Assembly (NCBI GenBank): GCA_003864495.1
Contig: PEDN01000534.1
Location: 1 to 64,000, forward strand
Length of the DNA: 64,000 bases
Source: Nemopilema nomurai
Taxonomy: Eukaryota; Cnidaria; Scyphozoa; Rhizostomeae; Rhizostomatidae
Reading direction: 5' to 3'
The notes under the pieces were generated by a model. The model did not search any database, had not been told where the DNA came from, and saw only the letters and a list, made by a program, of their open reading frames with translations. Positions 26,201 to 36,972 of this stretch are shown here, piece by piece (positions within the stretch are counted from its first letter, which is position 1; each line of letters opens with the position of its first letter). The position numbers and the translations under genes are program-made.

Positions 26201-29200
26201 TAAGGGGCTCTTATACACGCAAACAAATGCTAAAAACTGCACTGTTAAACTGTAAGTTGGTGTGCAACACAACTAAAGTGGAATCATTGCAGAAAATGGA
26301 ATTCATTTCGGCCTCAGGAAACCGTTGCGAGAACAAACAATTTGCGTTGCAGAGCACAGAAATTGCAAGTTAGACCATTACGGTTTGGCAGGGAAGTGTT
26401 TTCACTAGCTCAAGATGTATTTATCAATACTCTATCTAGGCTGTGAAGGACTTTGTTTATTAGACTGTGAAATCCTAAGCACTAGATGATGTCATCTAAG
26501 CTGACAAGTACCAAAACCATTTATTGTCTCAATAAACACAAATGACCACTCCTACCTTTAAAGCAAATCGTCGTACGTCATTGGTTATAAATCAGCAAAC
26601 CTGTTAGACAGTATGCGGCACAGACTCTCCTGTGAGCAAAGGCTTGGCTACATTAAAATTTATATATCTATACCTTGGTGCTGATTTTTCATAGAAAGAC
26701 TCTCCTTTTCCAGTACAAAGAGCAACTAAAGCACATTGCAAATGAATATACTTGGATATAAAAGTCAATGAAATACCTGTTTTGACATGAGTCATTAAAT
26801 AATGCTCTAGACCGTCCCACCCACCACCAATTCGGACCAACACGTGCTCATTCAACATCTACAAAAAAGAACGGTTGAAGGTCAGAAACTGGCAAGTTGC
26901 TCTACAGTATGAAACTGCATGCATGAGCCGAGACCATCAAAGACGTACATCAGCCTTAGCATTATTAAGCCAGACAAACAAAGGAGAACAACGGAGAGCA
27001 GTGGGGTTAAGTAGTAGCTTTCAAATAGGGTGTTTTGTGGTGGACTAAAAAACAAGTTATCGTTTGCAGTTGGAACATTTGGTGTTTACAAAGACGGGCA
27101 GAAACCAGTGTGAATAATAGTGGTATTTCTGAGATCATGATTGATTGGGGGTTGTCTGCATAGGACACAACTTAGTAATGGCGCACTTCACTGCATGCTG
27201 TCCATTGTGAACGTCTGAAATTTCCTAGTTCCCCGGAAAAATCCATTATCAGGTACAATGCGATACCACGACTAACCACTCCTCATGTCCTTTGAATTCG
27301 TTTTAACTTTCTTTTTATTGATTTTTCAATGTAGTTACTAGATTAGCTCTGTCATGTGGCATGTTTGTGAATTACTTCATTAAAGGCCTTTTTGGATTAG
27401 ACTCATTTTGCCCTTTGAAATCATTTTAACTTTATTTTTATTGATTTAGCAATGTACTTTCTAAATTATCTCTGTCATTTGGCATGTCAATGAATTACTA
27501 AATTAGAAACCTTTTTGGATTAGATAAGACACTTTGATTTCGCCTTAGATAACCTTCAAACCACAATATAATGTCAACTAGTATTTATCCTAAGTTTAAT
27601 TTTTTTCGGAATACAACTACTACAATAGGTATTGCACTGGAAAATGAGCCCTTCTAACAGAAAACAAAATCTTTAGCAGCGACCCTTTTTCTTTTGAGTA
27701 CCTCGTAAAGAAAAGTCAATGGAATGAGCTAGAGCAAAAATTTGACACGACTGTGGATAATAAACATGGGCCTGCATCTCACAAAAGCTCGTGATATTTC
27801 ATATCCTGTAGAAGCAACGCCTACACAATACAAAAGATGAATAAAACATGAGAGAATTAAGATAAATTGGCATTAACAGCATGGCGAAGAAAAAAACAAA
27901 AGCTATCAGTAATTCCAGAGATGATAATACTTGCTTGAAAGGCCAGGACTTGCTAACATTGAACCTATGTTTGCATGGATCTAATGAAATTAACTTAGTT
28001 CAACTGAATTAGCATGTAGACGTCCTTTTCAAGGTATACAGACAATACATTGATTAACATAATCAAGTCCGTATAATTTTGCAGTTGGGAAATTTACAGG
28101 AATTGATGAAATGGAGATTACAGCTAGGACTTTAGAAAATGGCAAATTGTTGATGGCAAAAAAATACAATAAATGAAGCTATCACCTACCCTGACGAACA
28201 TGACTCTGCCGAGAATAATGTACTTCCCTTCTTTCAATCTTAGTATTTTGCCAACAGAATATTCTTGAATTAAGTTGAAAACCTGGAATGAAGTAACGGG
28301 GAAAGAGATTTAAAAAAAGAAAGCTGAGAGGACGGGTAATAAGGGAAGTAAAGTGCAAAGAAGGTGAAGATAAGGATAAAATGGGACTCTTTCACAATGA
28401 AAAAGATGAGCGGAGATAAGGCCAAAGAAGGGCGTGTCAACTGACAGCATCGCCGTAAAGATGGGTAACATTTTTATAAAAAGAAAAAAATTGAAAGAAA
28501 TGAGTAGTTATTAAAGAGGTAGAAAAAGGGTGCAAACGGAAGAAAGTGCTAAAAGCAAGTTTTAAACCAGAAAAATAACAGGAAAGGGACTAAAATCAAC
28601 TATAGAAAAGATAAATACAGTAAAATGCTCGTGGTTAGGCCTAAATCAAACCAGTATAATTTCACTGTTATACGGAAATCATCTCGCTAAATTTGCACAA
28701 AGAACCCTACTCTCAGGACTACTATGTCCGAATTCTTTGTACCGTATTTAGAAAGAATAGAGAGCCTGAAAACAGGTTTCAAAGCTGGTCAGCTAAGAAG
28801 CAGACGGGCTTAAAATCTAGTCAACAACTGAAGAATAGCTGTTTGAATAACGTATCAACCATGGCTTTATCGATTGAAAGAATGTTTACCAACGTCTTTA
28901 CCGCATGCCTTTGTGTTTATACATGTCTGAATGCAAACCAGGACACTAAACACAAGCTTAATGTCACAATTAACCTTATTTTCAATGGATAAAGGCTAAT
29001 ATTTGTAAATTGGCATTCAAAACGACTCATGTATCAGCTGATTTCATCCGAAGCATGGAAAAGGAGAGAAAATATTTGATGTTGTTTTATAAATCACATT
29101 CATCTACACCATTTAAACTATCCTGGTGCAAACATAGGATTTTAATGAATATCAATGCTTTGGGCCTTGGCCTCTTGTTGACTGTAGGAAATCAATCTTT

Positions 29201-32200
29201 TCAGAGCTTCCTTAAGTCAATTTGTTTCAAGTTGAGAAGCAAATACGTACTTGGCGTTTACAAAACATAACAATTTGCAGAAAAAAGGTTGAATTCATGT
29301 AGATTTAAGATGATAATGTGGCATTAAGTTTTTCATCCTCTAACTAAAGAGCCCACAGCAAATGAGCAAACTCTATTTCTAAAACTGACACCATTAATCA
29401 GGGGGCCTTACAAATATGTTAGCATCCTTGTGCTTGAGTCTATTTTCCAAAACCTGATTTAATCCAGAGGAAACGCTGTACATACAGTTATCCAGTGATA
29501 CATATTCAAGAGTGCCAACAAGGTCAAAACAAAGAGCAGTGATCTATAGAGACAGGGAGAGTAGGTTTGTTAGAGAAATTCTGTATCACATTAGAAAATG
29601 TGGAAAAATTTTGAGGATAAATTTACAAGCTTTTTATTCTGCTCTCTATACAAAATTTACAAAATACATTGATTACAGAGGTGTTAATATCAGGTTGAGA
29701 TTTACCAATGGATGGTGAATAAATTTGTCTGTTTAGAATGAAGGAGCAAGGGTGGTGAAAATGTCATCCCAGTTTGTGATGCATACTTTGTGTGAGTTGG
29801 GGTTAAAGAAAAAATCAGATTGGACTTTAAATGAATGATATGGCTATATCTGAATTCTTCTGTATGAAGCTCCATTGTGTATGAAAATACAATCAAAGCA
29901 ATTTCAAAATATCCAAAACAAGATGCAATGCATATAATATTATATTATGACATATGTATATGATATTGATCAATGCAAGAAGCATATTTCCGCAGAAAGC
30001 CTTTTAAATTAAGACAACTCCTTTCCATTGAAACTAAAAGCATAAATAATTAATTGACAGACATTAACATTTCAAGGCTGTGATCATACAATAGGCTCCG
30101 ACTGTGTACTATTTGGCTCCACAGTGTCAGACACAAGTAAAGCATTATACTCAATGACCTTCATAATAAAACAAGGCTTAAGGAGTGATCAGAATTTTAC
30201 CTTTATATCTAAGTCTGACTGTGGTTTCATCACACTGTCTGTTTGATCGTGTCCTTTGTCTGTGTTACTGATGAGCTCTGCAGTTGAACTGTGGACAAAT
30301 TCACTTTTGATTGACTTTGGGCCTGCAATATCTTTTGAGCTTTCCCTCGCCTTACAGAGATTGTCAGATATATGCTTCTCTTTCCTTAATCCATTTGACA
30401 ATGACTCTCCATTAACTGTACTGTGTGTGTTATTCCTATTATGCAAATTAATATCATTCTCTGTATCAAAACCAGAATCAATAGAACTTTGTCTTTCGAG
30501 ATCATTCTTATGTTCCTCTTCCTCAATTTCTTTTTCCAGCAAAATAAGTTTAGGGGGTTTGACTCCATACTTGACAGCCCGCCTTGCAACCTCCATTAAA
30601 CAAATTACAACCTCTCTTGCACCCTCGCGTAGCTCTTCAGTTTGCACAACATCATTAGATTCAAATAAAATAGCTTCAGGCACATGATGTTTTCGACACC
30701 AAGAAAGAAACTCAGTTACATTTTCCCTTGCTCTGAACTGACCAATCTGACCTCTAGTTTTATTCCTTGGATGAAACTTAACATTATATTGTGGAAATTC
30801 AATTCTATTCTTTTTACCATATTCCTCAGCATACTCCTGAATCAATTTTGCCAATTTACACAAAAGTATCCCATCCTCAAGAGCAAAGAAAAAAAACTCT
30901 GGGGCAATTATTTCTTCTGGAAATAACTCAGCCAACCAGTCAGACTCATCCTCTATCATAGCAAACAATAGTTCGTTTTCTTTCTCCCATCTTCTGACAG
31001 AATTCCAACTGCGAGACTTAAGTCTAAAAAACCAATGTAGGACATTTAGAAAGCAAAAAAATGAAGACATAAATTGAAAGATATACAATATATTTTTTGA
31101 ATGCATGATATTAAAACGGAAACAAAAATATTTTTGGAAAAAAATGTAAAGTAATCTTAGGAAGGGTTAGAAAGCCATTAATTGGATCTTGCTAACAAGA
31201 TTTGCTCTGTAAACAAATCATACAAGTCAGAACAATTAATGGCTAAAATATTCAACTCTGTGTAATTCAAGTCCTTGAAATATAATATACAAGGCAACAT
31301 GAGCAGGCAATACAAATGTGAGATTGTTTACATCTTTTCTCAGGACCTTCATAGAGAATAGGCCAGTGTTTGAGTGTTTAAAGATATGGTGAAACACTAA
31401 GTGGAGATGATTAAAATTAAGGCTGTATTGTGTGCAAAATATTAATATATTTATCTATATATATTGGTCATTATTGTTAACAAATGTGGCAGTCTGCTGG
31501 CATTTTTCTGTTTCCTTCTACATTTAACTACTGCTTAACATAAAAAGCAAAAAGCTATTTGGTCAGTGAATTCTCATATTATAAAAAACTAGTGAATTAG
31601 ACAAGCCTGATCATGATTTTTAGAGACAAGTGCCGCAATGAGGGGTACCTATAAATTTTCAGGATAGTGCTCAGGTTACATTTTTGGGTCTAAAATTTAA
31701 GCGAAAATTACTTCTTTGGGTCAGCCAATTATGCTAATATGCAATTACTTAGTTGGGTTCATGCAATGCCAAATTATTTTTCTGGGTCTTGAATGTAAGA
31801 AAATTTTGCATTTGAACATAAGAAAGAACTGGAACACTTGAAAGGTTTTTAGCAAAAGTGTGAATGTGAAACTACAAGATAATGTAAATTGTGCATCTTT
31901 GCAACATATAGTGTACTTGTTTATGTACTGTGCATATTAGCTCAAGATCATCTATAGAGCAAAATTTATTTTTTATTTTCATGGGTGCGCAAGACATGAA
32001 ATATTATTTCTTTGAGTCAACTTTTATACTAAAAAATATTTTTCTAGGAGCTGATGGTTTATACCCCAGCCCAACCTGAGCACCCCTACCCTAAATATAC
32101 ATGAGTACCCCCATCTCCCTGGGCATATGCAATTCAGCTTGCAAGATTATAGTTTAGGATTGACACCAATAACTTTCAACTGTCTTGGTCCACAGGTTTT

Positions 32201-33129
32201 CTAGTGGCTTTTGATGCTGAATGCAATAGGAAAGAGCATGCGAGTTCCAAGAACAGGCTTGCAGCCTGAATACTGCTCAGAAGTCATATCTATTATTTAT
32301 GACATGATCCGCTGTGCGTTCTTTGCTGGTAATCCAAGACAATGAAAAGTACCTGCATCTTGTTAACACCTAAAATTGTTTTGCTGCAAGTGTAAAGACA
32401 ATGTAAAGAAGGAGACAGTAGAGGAACCAGGAATTGAATACAAACAGCTGAAACAATGCATAACTGGACAGAGCCCATTGATGTGACAGTTTTTTGTAGA
32501 AAGCCGCAATAGTTGTAGGATTTTGCATATGGCCCATATTATGGGTTTTAAAGTCTTGGATAGAGTAGGGGTGGACTAAGTGGGTTGTACGGTGGCCAAT
32601 CTTTCGTGTAGTGTTAGAGTGAAAGTTTGGGTTGGTTTAAAATTAGAAAAAGGCTAAAGTTTTATTTTTGGAGCTTTCACCTTACACAAAAATAACCATA
32701 TTTGTGACCATGGCTCTTATCATTGTGTGGTCTCTGATGAAAAATTCGTGCACACAATGAAAAAATTCAGGTCGCTAGATACATGAACCTTGACTTTCAG
32801 CTTCCTTTCTCTAACCAAGATTCACTGTTTTCCGCTTGCCATGTTGGTAGCCCATAAAACCCACTTTCGCAAAATCGCGCCAGATTTGAGACCACAGATC
32901 TTGACTTTCAAAGGTGAGAAGATCAACTAAGCCTGTCCAAGGACGGAGTAAACAACCTAGAACAACATTTTTTATGAGTGATTTACACTTACTTTCTTAA
33001 TCCGCTGTCTCGGTTTTCATCTGGTACCGGAGGAACTCTTGATCTGCTGTCAACTGCTGAAACAACTTCTCTTCGCCTTGGCGAAACAGACCCAAACGTC
33101 TTTGATGTAAATGGTCCATCTGTGCTCAT
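5022..33129 (-). CDS. GAS2-like protein (CH + GAR domains) with giant disordered tail
   Basis: GAS2-family proteins link actin (CH domain) and microtubules (GAR domain and basic tail). Coding exons in order: 33129-32993, 31023-30201, 28282-28190, 26858-26777, 13116-7974, 7514-7426, 7195-5616, 5223-5022. Every junction has GT/AG and matching phase. The sum is 8,149 nt, two short of 2,717 codons; the two missing bases correspond to two frame breaks inside the large exon. The CH domain spans about residues 70-200 and ends in the family block RRAVKYGVKPPKLILLEKEI. The GAR-like domain is about 316-372 with LVRIGGGWDGLEHYL. After that come a basic K/A/S/P block (~570-1070), an acidic block (~1075-2120) and a hexapeptide-repeat region. 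The start ATG at 33129 has an in-frame upstream TGA. Known animal members that I recall are usually below ~1,000 residues, so the tail is exceptional. Family assignment is sure; joining the 13.7-kb intron rests on phase and composition. Confidence 0.85.
5616..7195 (-). CDS. GAS2-like exon 7, hexapeptide-repeat and acidic exon
   Basis: It begins after TTTTTTTAAAG with DSSLMAPHSTFPDDQTCDEH. About 41 hexapeptides of SEQYQQ type follow, then a Glu/Ser/Asp-rich segment including a doubled EEGAEEEQEAVEEGAEEE-like block. The open frame runs two codons past 5616 to TAA at 5612. However, a GTAATT donor at 5615 joins in frame to the exon at 5223, so I treat 5616 as the exon end. If that intron is retained, the protein would end SIQAM. 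Confidence 0.8.
6344..7078 (-). repeat. 18-bp coding repeat, ~41 units of SEQYQQ type
   Basis: The hexapeptide varies around S-E-Q-Y-Q-Q (PDKYQQ, AEQDEQ, SAQFQQ, TEQYES, LEQYEQ, KQPEEY). Higher-order repeats are visible: a block containing EQYQQPDK..QQAEQDEQ occurs three times. The strand is Gln/Glu/Tyr-rich, a prion-like but acidic composition. The periodicity opens long frames on the other strand and in another minus frame; these are artefacts. Confidence 0.93.
7426..7514 (-). CDS. GAS2-like exon 6, short acidic exon
   Basis: This 89-nt exon encodes DEPTPRENEKRETEPHSDVE then LSLSDINLQ. The acceptor CCACTTCAG precedes 7514 and the donor CAA|GTAACC follows 7426. It enters in phase 1, completing GAT with the G from exon 5, and leaves in phase 0. 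Its charge matches the acidic end of exon 5. It is too short to stand out as an ORF and was found from splice sites and phase. Confidence 0.75.
7974..13116 (-). CDS. GAS2-like exon 5, giant basic-then-acidic exon with two frame breaks
   Basis: The acceptor TTTGCTTTACAG lies before 13116 and the donor G|GTAGGC after 7974. Reading starts AAPSSLLEEDCKGEFRSF. From about 12540 to 11040 the protein is Lys/Ala/Ser/Pro-rich with KATPSA repeats, resembling basic microtubule- or DNA-binding tails. From about 11020 down it is strongly acidic (Glu/Asp/Ser). The frame shifts by one base at 11469-11472 (GGGG where sister repeats have GGGGG) and again between about 8937 and 8960. Each shift equals one missing base. 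Adding two bases restores the exon to phase 1 at its donor, exactly what exon 6 needs. I saw no S/T-x-I-P end-binding-protein motif. A true stop (TAG 8934-8936) is the alternative to the second shift. Confidence 0.8.
11386..11556 (-). repeat. 18-bp coding tandem repeat (KATPSA)
   Basis: On the plus strand the unit is GCCTTTGCTGAGGGGGTG-like. It starts at 11386, 11404, 11422, 11440, 11458, 11475, 11493, 11511 and 11529, with a diverged unit at 11547. All intact units are 18 bp except the fifth (11458-11474), which is 17 bp because its G run has four Gs. The encoded hexapeptide is Lys-Ala-Thr-Pro-Ser-Ala. Confidence 0.95.
17990..18450. repeat. Degenerate TGATGATTATGA-type low-complexity tract
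   Basis: About 460 bp of imperfect repeats of TGATTA, TGATGA and GATTATGA are interspersed with more complex sequence. The tract appears to be a decayed microsatellite inside the large GAS2-like intron. Confidence 0.65.
25957..26009. repeat. Short direct repeat, CGTCCCGTTTTGCTGCCAT twice
   Basis: The same 19 bases occur at 25957-25975 and 25991-26009, 34 bp apart, inside the large intron. This is probably a local duplication. Confidence 0.85.
26777..26858 (-). CDS. GAS2-like exon 4, second half of GAR domain
   Basis: It encodes residues 352-378 plus one base: MLNEHVLVRIGGGWDGLEHY then LMTHVKT. The acceptor TTCTTTTTTGTAG precedes 26858 and the donor ACAG|GTATTT follows 26777. The VRIGGGWDGLEHYL core is the GAR signature. 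The usual ending 'KHDPC' is replaced by THVKT, so the third conserved cysteine is also missing. The single-base overhang G joins CT at 13116 to make Ala. Confidence 0.9.
27289..27525. repeat. Diverged tandem duplication, ~123-bp unit, two copies
   Basis: The copy starting at 27289 (CCTTTGAATTCGTTTTAAC) is repeated from 27412 (CCTTTGAAATCATTTTAAC). Shared landmarks include CTCTGTCAT, TTGGCATGT/GTGGCATGT, AATTACT and CCTTTTTGGATTAGA. The pair lies in the intron between GAS2-like exons 3 and 4. Confidence 0.85.
28190..28282 (-). CDS. GAS2-like exon 3, first half of GAR domain
   Basis: This 93-nt exon, phase 0 at both ends, encodes residues 321-351. It is flanked by TTCATTCCAG and AGG|GTAGGT. 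It contains LKEGKYIILGRVMFVR, matching the GAR consensus 'EGKYRVG...LFVR'. In the family members I know, the stretch just before this carries a C-x-C pair. Here that segment is short and reads VFNLIQEYSVGKIL, with no cysteine. Confidence 0.88.
30201..31023 (-). CDS. GAS2-like exon 2, calponin-homology domain
   Basis: It encodes residues 46-320. The acceptor TTGGTTTTTTAG precedes 31023 and the donor is AAG|GTAAAA after 30201. The type-3 CH domain of GAS2 proteins is clear: LEDGILLCKLAKLIQE, then ARENVTEFLSWCRKHHV, ILFESNDVV and the closing RRAVKYGVKPPKLILLEKEI, all close to vertebrate GAS2/GAS2L as I know them. The remainder (about residues 212-315) is polar, Ser/Asn-rich linker. The last codons, DLDIK, start the GAR-domain match that continues in the next exon. 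Confidence 0.93.
32993..33129 (-). CDS. GAS2-like exon 1, start codon
   Basis: It encodes residues 1-45 plus two bases, beginning MSTDGPFTSKTFGSVSPRRR and ending DSGLRK. The donor AAA|GTAAGTG is near-consensus, and its two-base overhang AA joins the A opening the next exon to make Lys46. A TGA lies in frame five codons upstream of the ATG. Two earlier ATGs in another frame open a short upstream ORF that overlaps this start and could reduce initiation. The segment is Ser/Arg-rich and probably disordered. Confidence 0.8.
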
Positions 33130-35838
33130 AATGACACATGTTCATGGGTACATAGAATTGAGGTTCCAAAATCTTCTACGTTAAATACCAATGTCTGCCA
33201 CTAGTGAAGCCACCTAACATCCTCAGCTTTTTCGTATTTTATCCATGTAGCTAGCATTTTCAACGTCCTTAGGCCATGGAAAATGAATGTTGCCTCGCAA
33301 CGACTGCTGACCAAGCCAGGAATTCTTACAAATGTTTACACTTTATACGGCGCCTAGCGGAAAACATGCAAACAACTCGAGTGAAACTTATAAATCCTGA
33401 AGAAAACACCAAGAAGCCCCAATTATCCACACTGTTTACCAGCTTGCTAAACTATGAAATCTAACACCATTTACTTGACTGTCCACATGCAAATGACTTC
33501 CGCTTATTCTCTCCGCTGCACGAAATGCATAAACAGACTTGGACCTTCTATCTTCAAATTTACGAAAAGCACTACTCAAACATAAAAATATCATGATTAG
33601 GTCGAAACTTGATAAGGAAGCAAATAAACCAGCATTAACCTATTGGGCTCGTAAACATACGTAATTACATCATTTTAGACAATAAAATCGACATTAAATG
33701 AAGTGGGCAGGATGACAATGTGGATGCCTGCATTCAAAATACTGGAAACGGGCATTATGGAACATGATACGTTTTCGTTTGACTTAATTCAATCTTATTA
33801 TGTGGGCGAAAATGGGTTTGGGAATGTCTTATCCTTGGCACTAGAACATTATCGTTTCAAAATCATTGATGGTGTTTTTCATTCCCTTTTTTACTTTATC
33901 GATAACAGTCTCAATTCAAACTTACTCCTAGATAACAGCTAAAATGCATTGATCGTTTACAGAACCTCCAAGTTTGTCTTTAAAACGCTGTGGCCAAAAA
34001 AATAGATGAGCACCGATAAAGAAGTTCAATTGGTGTTGTTGTTGTTGGTAACTATATTGGAGACAGTGATCATGTGGCTAACATTTTTAAAATGCAGAAG
34101 TCTGTAAATCTGAGCTTCGTCCTTTGATTTACTTTTTAATTAGTCTGATTGGTCAAAATGAATGTTCAATAACTGAGGATTACTTATGAAGAGCAAGCAC
34201 AAGTAAATGAGGTTTTAGATCCTCCAGTCCACGTTTTACACTGGTGTCGATTACGTAAAGGCATGAAGTCATTAAGTCGATTGAATGGCCGGCGAGTACA
34301 CTAAAGCAGAAAATAATGACCAACGTCAGATACTTGCAAGAAGAAAAGGGACCGTAATCGAGTTATATACATCGAGGCTTTTCAGAAAACAAGTTAATCT
34401 CATAGCAAAAACTGTAAAGGAACAAAATATCTGAAAGTTTCTTATGTCTAGCAAGGTATTCGTACTACTAGGCCCCAATGTGAAACTCCGTGTTTAACCG
34501 GGTTGTAACGCTTTCGCTGAAATTGCTTACATGCATCTCGACTCTAATCTAAAGATATTGAAATCCATTCTACGTGAAGTATATGAAAGATGGGGGTATA
34601 TATGTTAACAGCCATTTTACTGCGAGCATATCTATTTCTTTTAACTGCAGGAATGTTAATTTGTACAGTAACTTTAAACTACCAATACCCGCCCCGTGTA
34701 TAGGAACTCCTTCAAATTTTAACGAGGACCAGATCAATCTTGGGAATAATGCGAGGCTAACTCTCGGTCAGCACGCAGCACCCCGAATGGTTCCATTACT
34801 GGTGATATTTTCAACTAAACTTTATCTATTGGTTCTTCCAAAGTTTCAACAACAACATGCATGTATCATGGAAGAATATATGTATCAGCTCTTACCTTCA
34901 AAGCAGTGTAATTTAACTATTAGGTAGTTAGCATTTCAGGCGTGGCTATTTGAGTAGAATCTACCCCCATCTCATTGTTGATGCAGCTGGCTACAGGTTT
35001 TCATAATTTGTGGTTTTCACTCTTGTAACTTCGTAACGCCTATCGTGGTACGTCATGAAAAATAATCACTTGCCGGCTTCAGTTTACTGAGATTAATCAA
35101 CAGTTATATTTCATTGGCTGAAAATGAGCTGCGGTGGTCAAATACTCAAGCCAGGCTTAGAAGTTCGAATAGACCTTGTTTCAAACCCAAATTTATTGGG
35201 ATAGCGTTTCATGTCTCGTTGCCTCGAGAAACGTTGCTCAAAACAAAACACTATGTTTGAAGTCGATTTCTGAGTTTCCTTGTTTACCACTGGAAGAGCA
35301 AGAAACAGCTACGTCAACAATAAAAAGAGCTTACACACCGCAGCAGCATGCAAGGCCGTCGTTAAAGATATAAATCGAGCGGGTTGCAAGCCCTCGCGTC
35401 GTGCATATTGGGCGTGGCTCCTCGTTACACCCAGTAACACCCTCTTCATTAAATCACGAGATGTTTAATTCTCTCTAGGTTAGAAGACCCTTCGGTTTTC
35501 ATGTTCTGCTCATTTTCATTTGATTTTAACTGGACTCCCAAGGATTTTTGTTCTAATGTTTTTAAGTCAGGGGTTATTACGAAATTCGTTTGCGTTTCTA
35601 AAAAAATCCGAACATATGATTTTACGGAAAATTTTTCTTCATCCTAGAATTAGATAGCTAAATTGATGGATAATTGATGGACGGACAAATAATGCTTTCC
35701 AAATATCCTCCAATCGAATTTCTTTCACACAAATTTGCACCTATGTTATTAATGATAATCCTGGTAACTGTCAACTGTCTATTTGCTTTCGAGAAAAATG
35801 TTTTGTCACATACGAACAGTCTCGTTTCCCTCCGGTCT

Positions 35839-36972
35839 GTCCGTCCGTCACGCAATTTAGCCAAAATAGTTTCATCCCGCACGTGAAAAATGTAAATCAT
35901 ATCACCTTCTGCTTTTCAACTCTCTCATTTCGATATAACGAACATGTTTATTGCATTTAATTTGTGCTCAATAACGTAGTTCGTCTGAAATTTACCAATT
36001 TCACCTTGTCCGTCCGTCACAAAAAGTTAACAATCACACTTGGGTCCCTGTGATTTATCCGCGTTTCATTTCCCGCCTTTTTTTAAAGTTGTCCGTACAT
36101 TTTGTGGTTTCATAAGAAATGCTTTTGAGTGATTGAAACGTTTGAAATTATTTCTTCAAGAGACAAAACTAACCTTATAGACACATAAAGATTTTTTTAT
36201 TATTTTTTAAGCCCTTTTCATCATATTTCTTCACCATAGACATGTTCACCACAATTTCGTGACGGACGGTCAATCGTAAATTCCCTTATAAGGAAAAAAT
36301 CGGTATTTCTGCTCGTATCATCAACATTAATAGTGATGGTAAGGTAATAGTGAGGTACCACATTATAGGTAGAGCAAAAGAAAAATTTCTGTTGTTTAAT
36401 ATAGGAAGGAAAAAATTTCTAAAAATTTTGTGACGGACGGACATTTCAAAACTTTTCAACTAACTGCACTTATGGGTTTTGAGCCACCAAATAAACGATT
36501 GTCACCAACCATTTGTTCACCTCTACTAATTGTTGATGACAAAGAATGTGCATTTTAACAATATTTATCTAGAGTGACATTTTCCAGTCCGTCCGTCACG
36601 TCCGTCCGTCACGGTGATCCATCGGTACTTTCCACCTTAAAAGTTCCAAATGTTGAGAAAAAAAATTGTTCAGATTATTTGATGATGTTTCTTACTAGTG
36701 TTTTATTGTTAAAAATATTTCAAATTTACCTCAAGTTCGTTGGCTTAGATAGAATATTTGAACGCGTGAAATTAGTTTTTTCAGTGTTTTCTATCCCGTT
36801 CGTCTTCCCAACAGACATCTGTATCCTTCTGAGGCGATGTGCTTATCCCAGAAGTGATTGCTTCAACTCATCTACACCTCCTTATGGGTTCTTTCATGAC
36901 GCAAAAGGAGAAAATTCAGGAATCACCTGCTAATTTTTGAGACTTTATAAAAGTATCGTTTGTCTGTCCGTC
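35839..36972. repeat. Cluster of GTCCGTCCGTCAC motifs in both orientations
   Basis: The motif or its complement appears at 35839-35852, 36008-36020, 36259-36269 (reverse), 36430-36442 (reverse) and 36587-36613 (two copies back to back). Degenerate versions occur near 35680 (reverse) and 36962. Spacing ranges from about 0.15 to 0.35 kb, with otherwise AT-rich unique sequence between. This does not look like a simple tandem repeat. Function is unknown. Confidence 0.8.

Larger units (their letters stand above)
13117..26776 (-). other. 13.7-kb intron of the GAS2-like gene
   Basis: The intron lies between exons 4 and 5 (phase 1). Openings inside it are short and overlap on both strands, with no recognisable domain and no convincing exon. 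It contains a TGATGATTA-type simple region at about 17990-18450 and a small 19-bp direct repeat near 25.96 kb. Nothing else is claimed. Confidence 0.6.
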
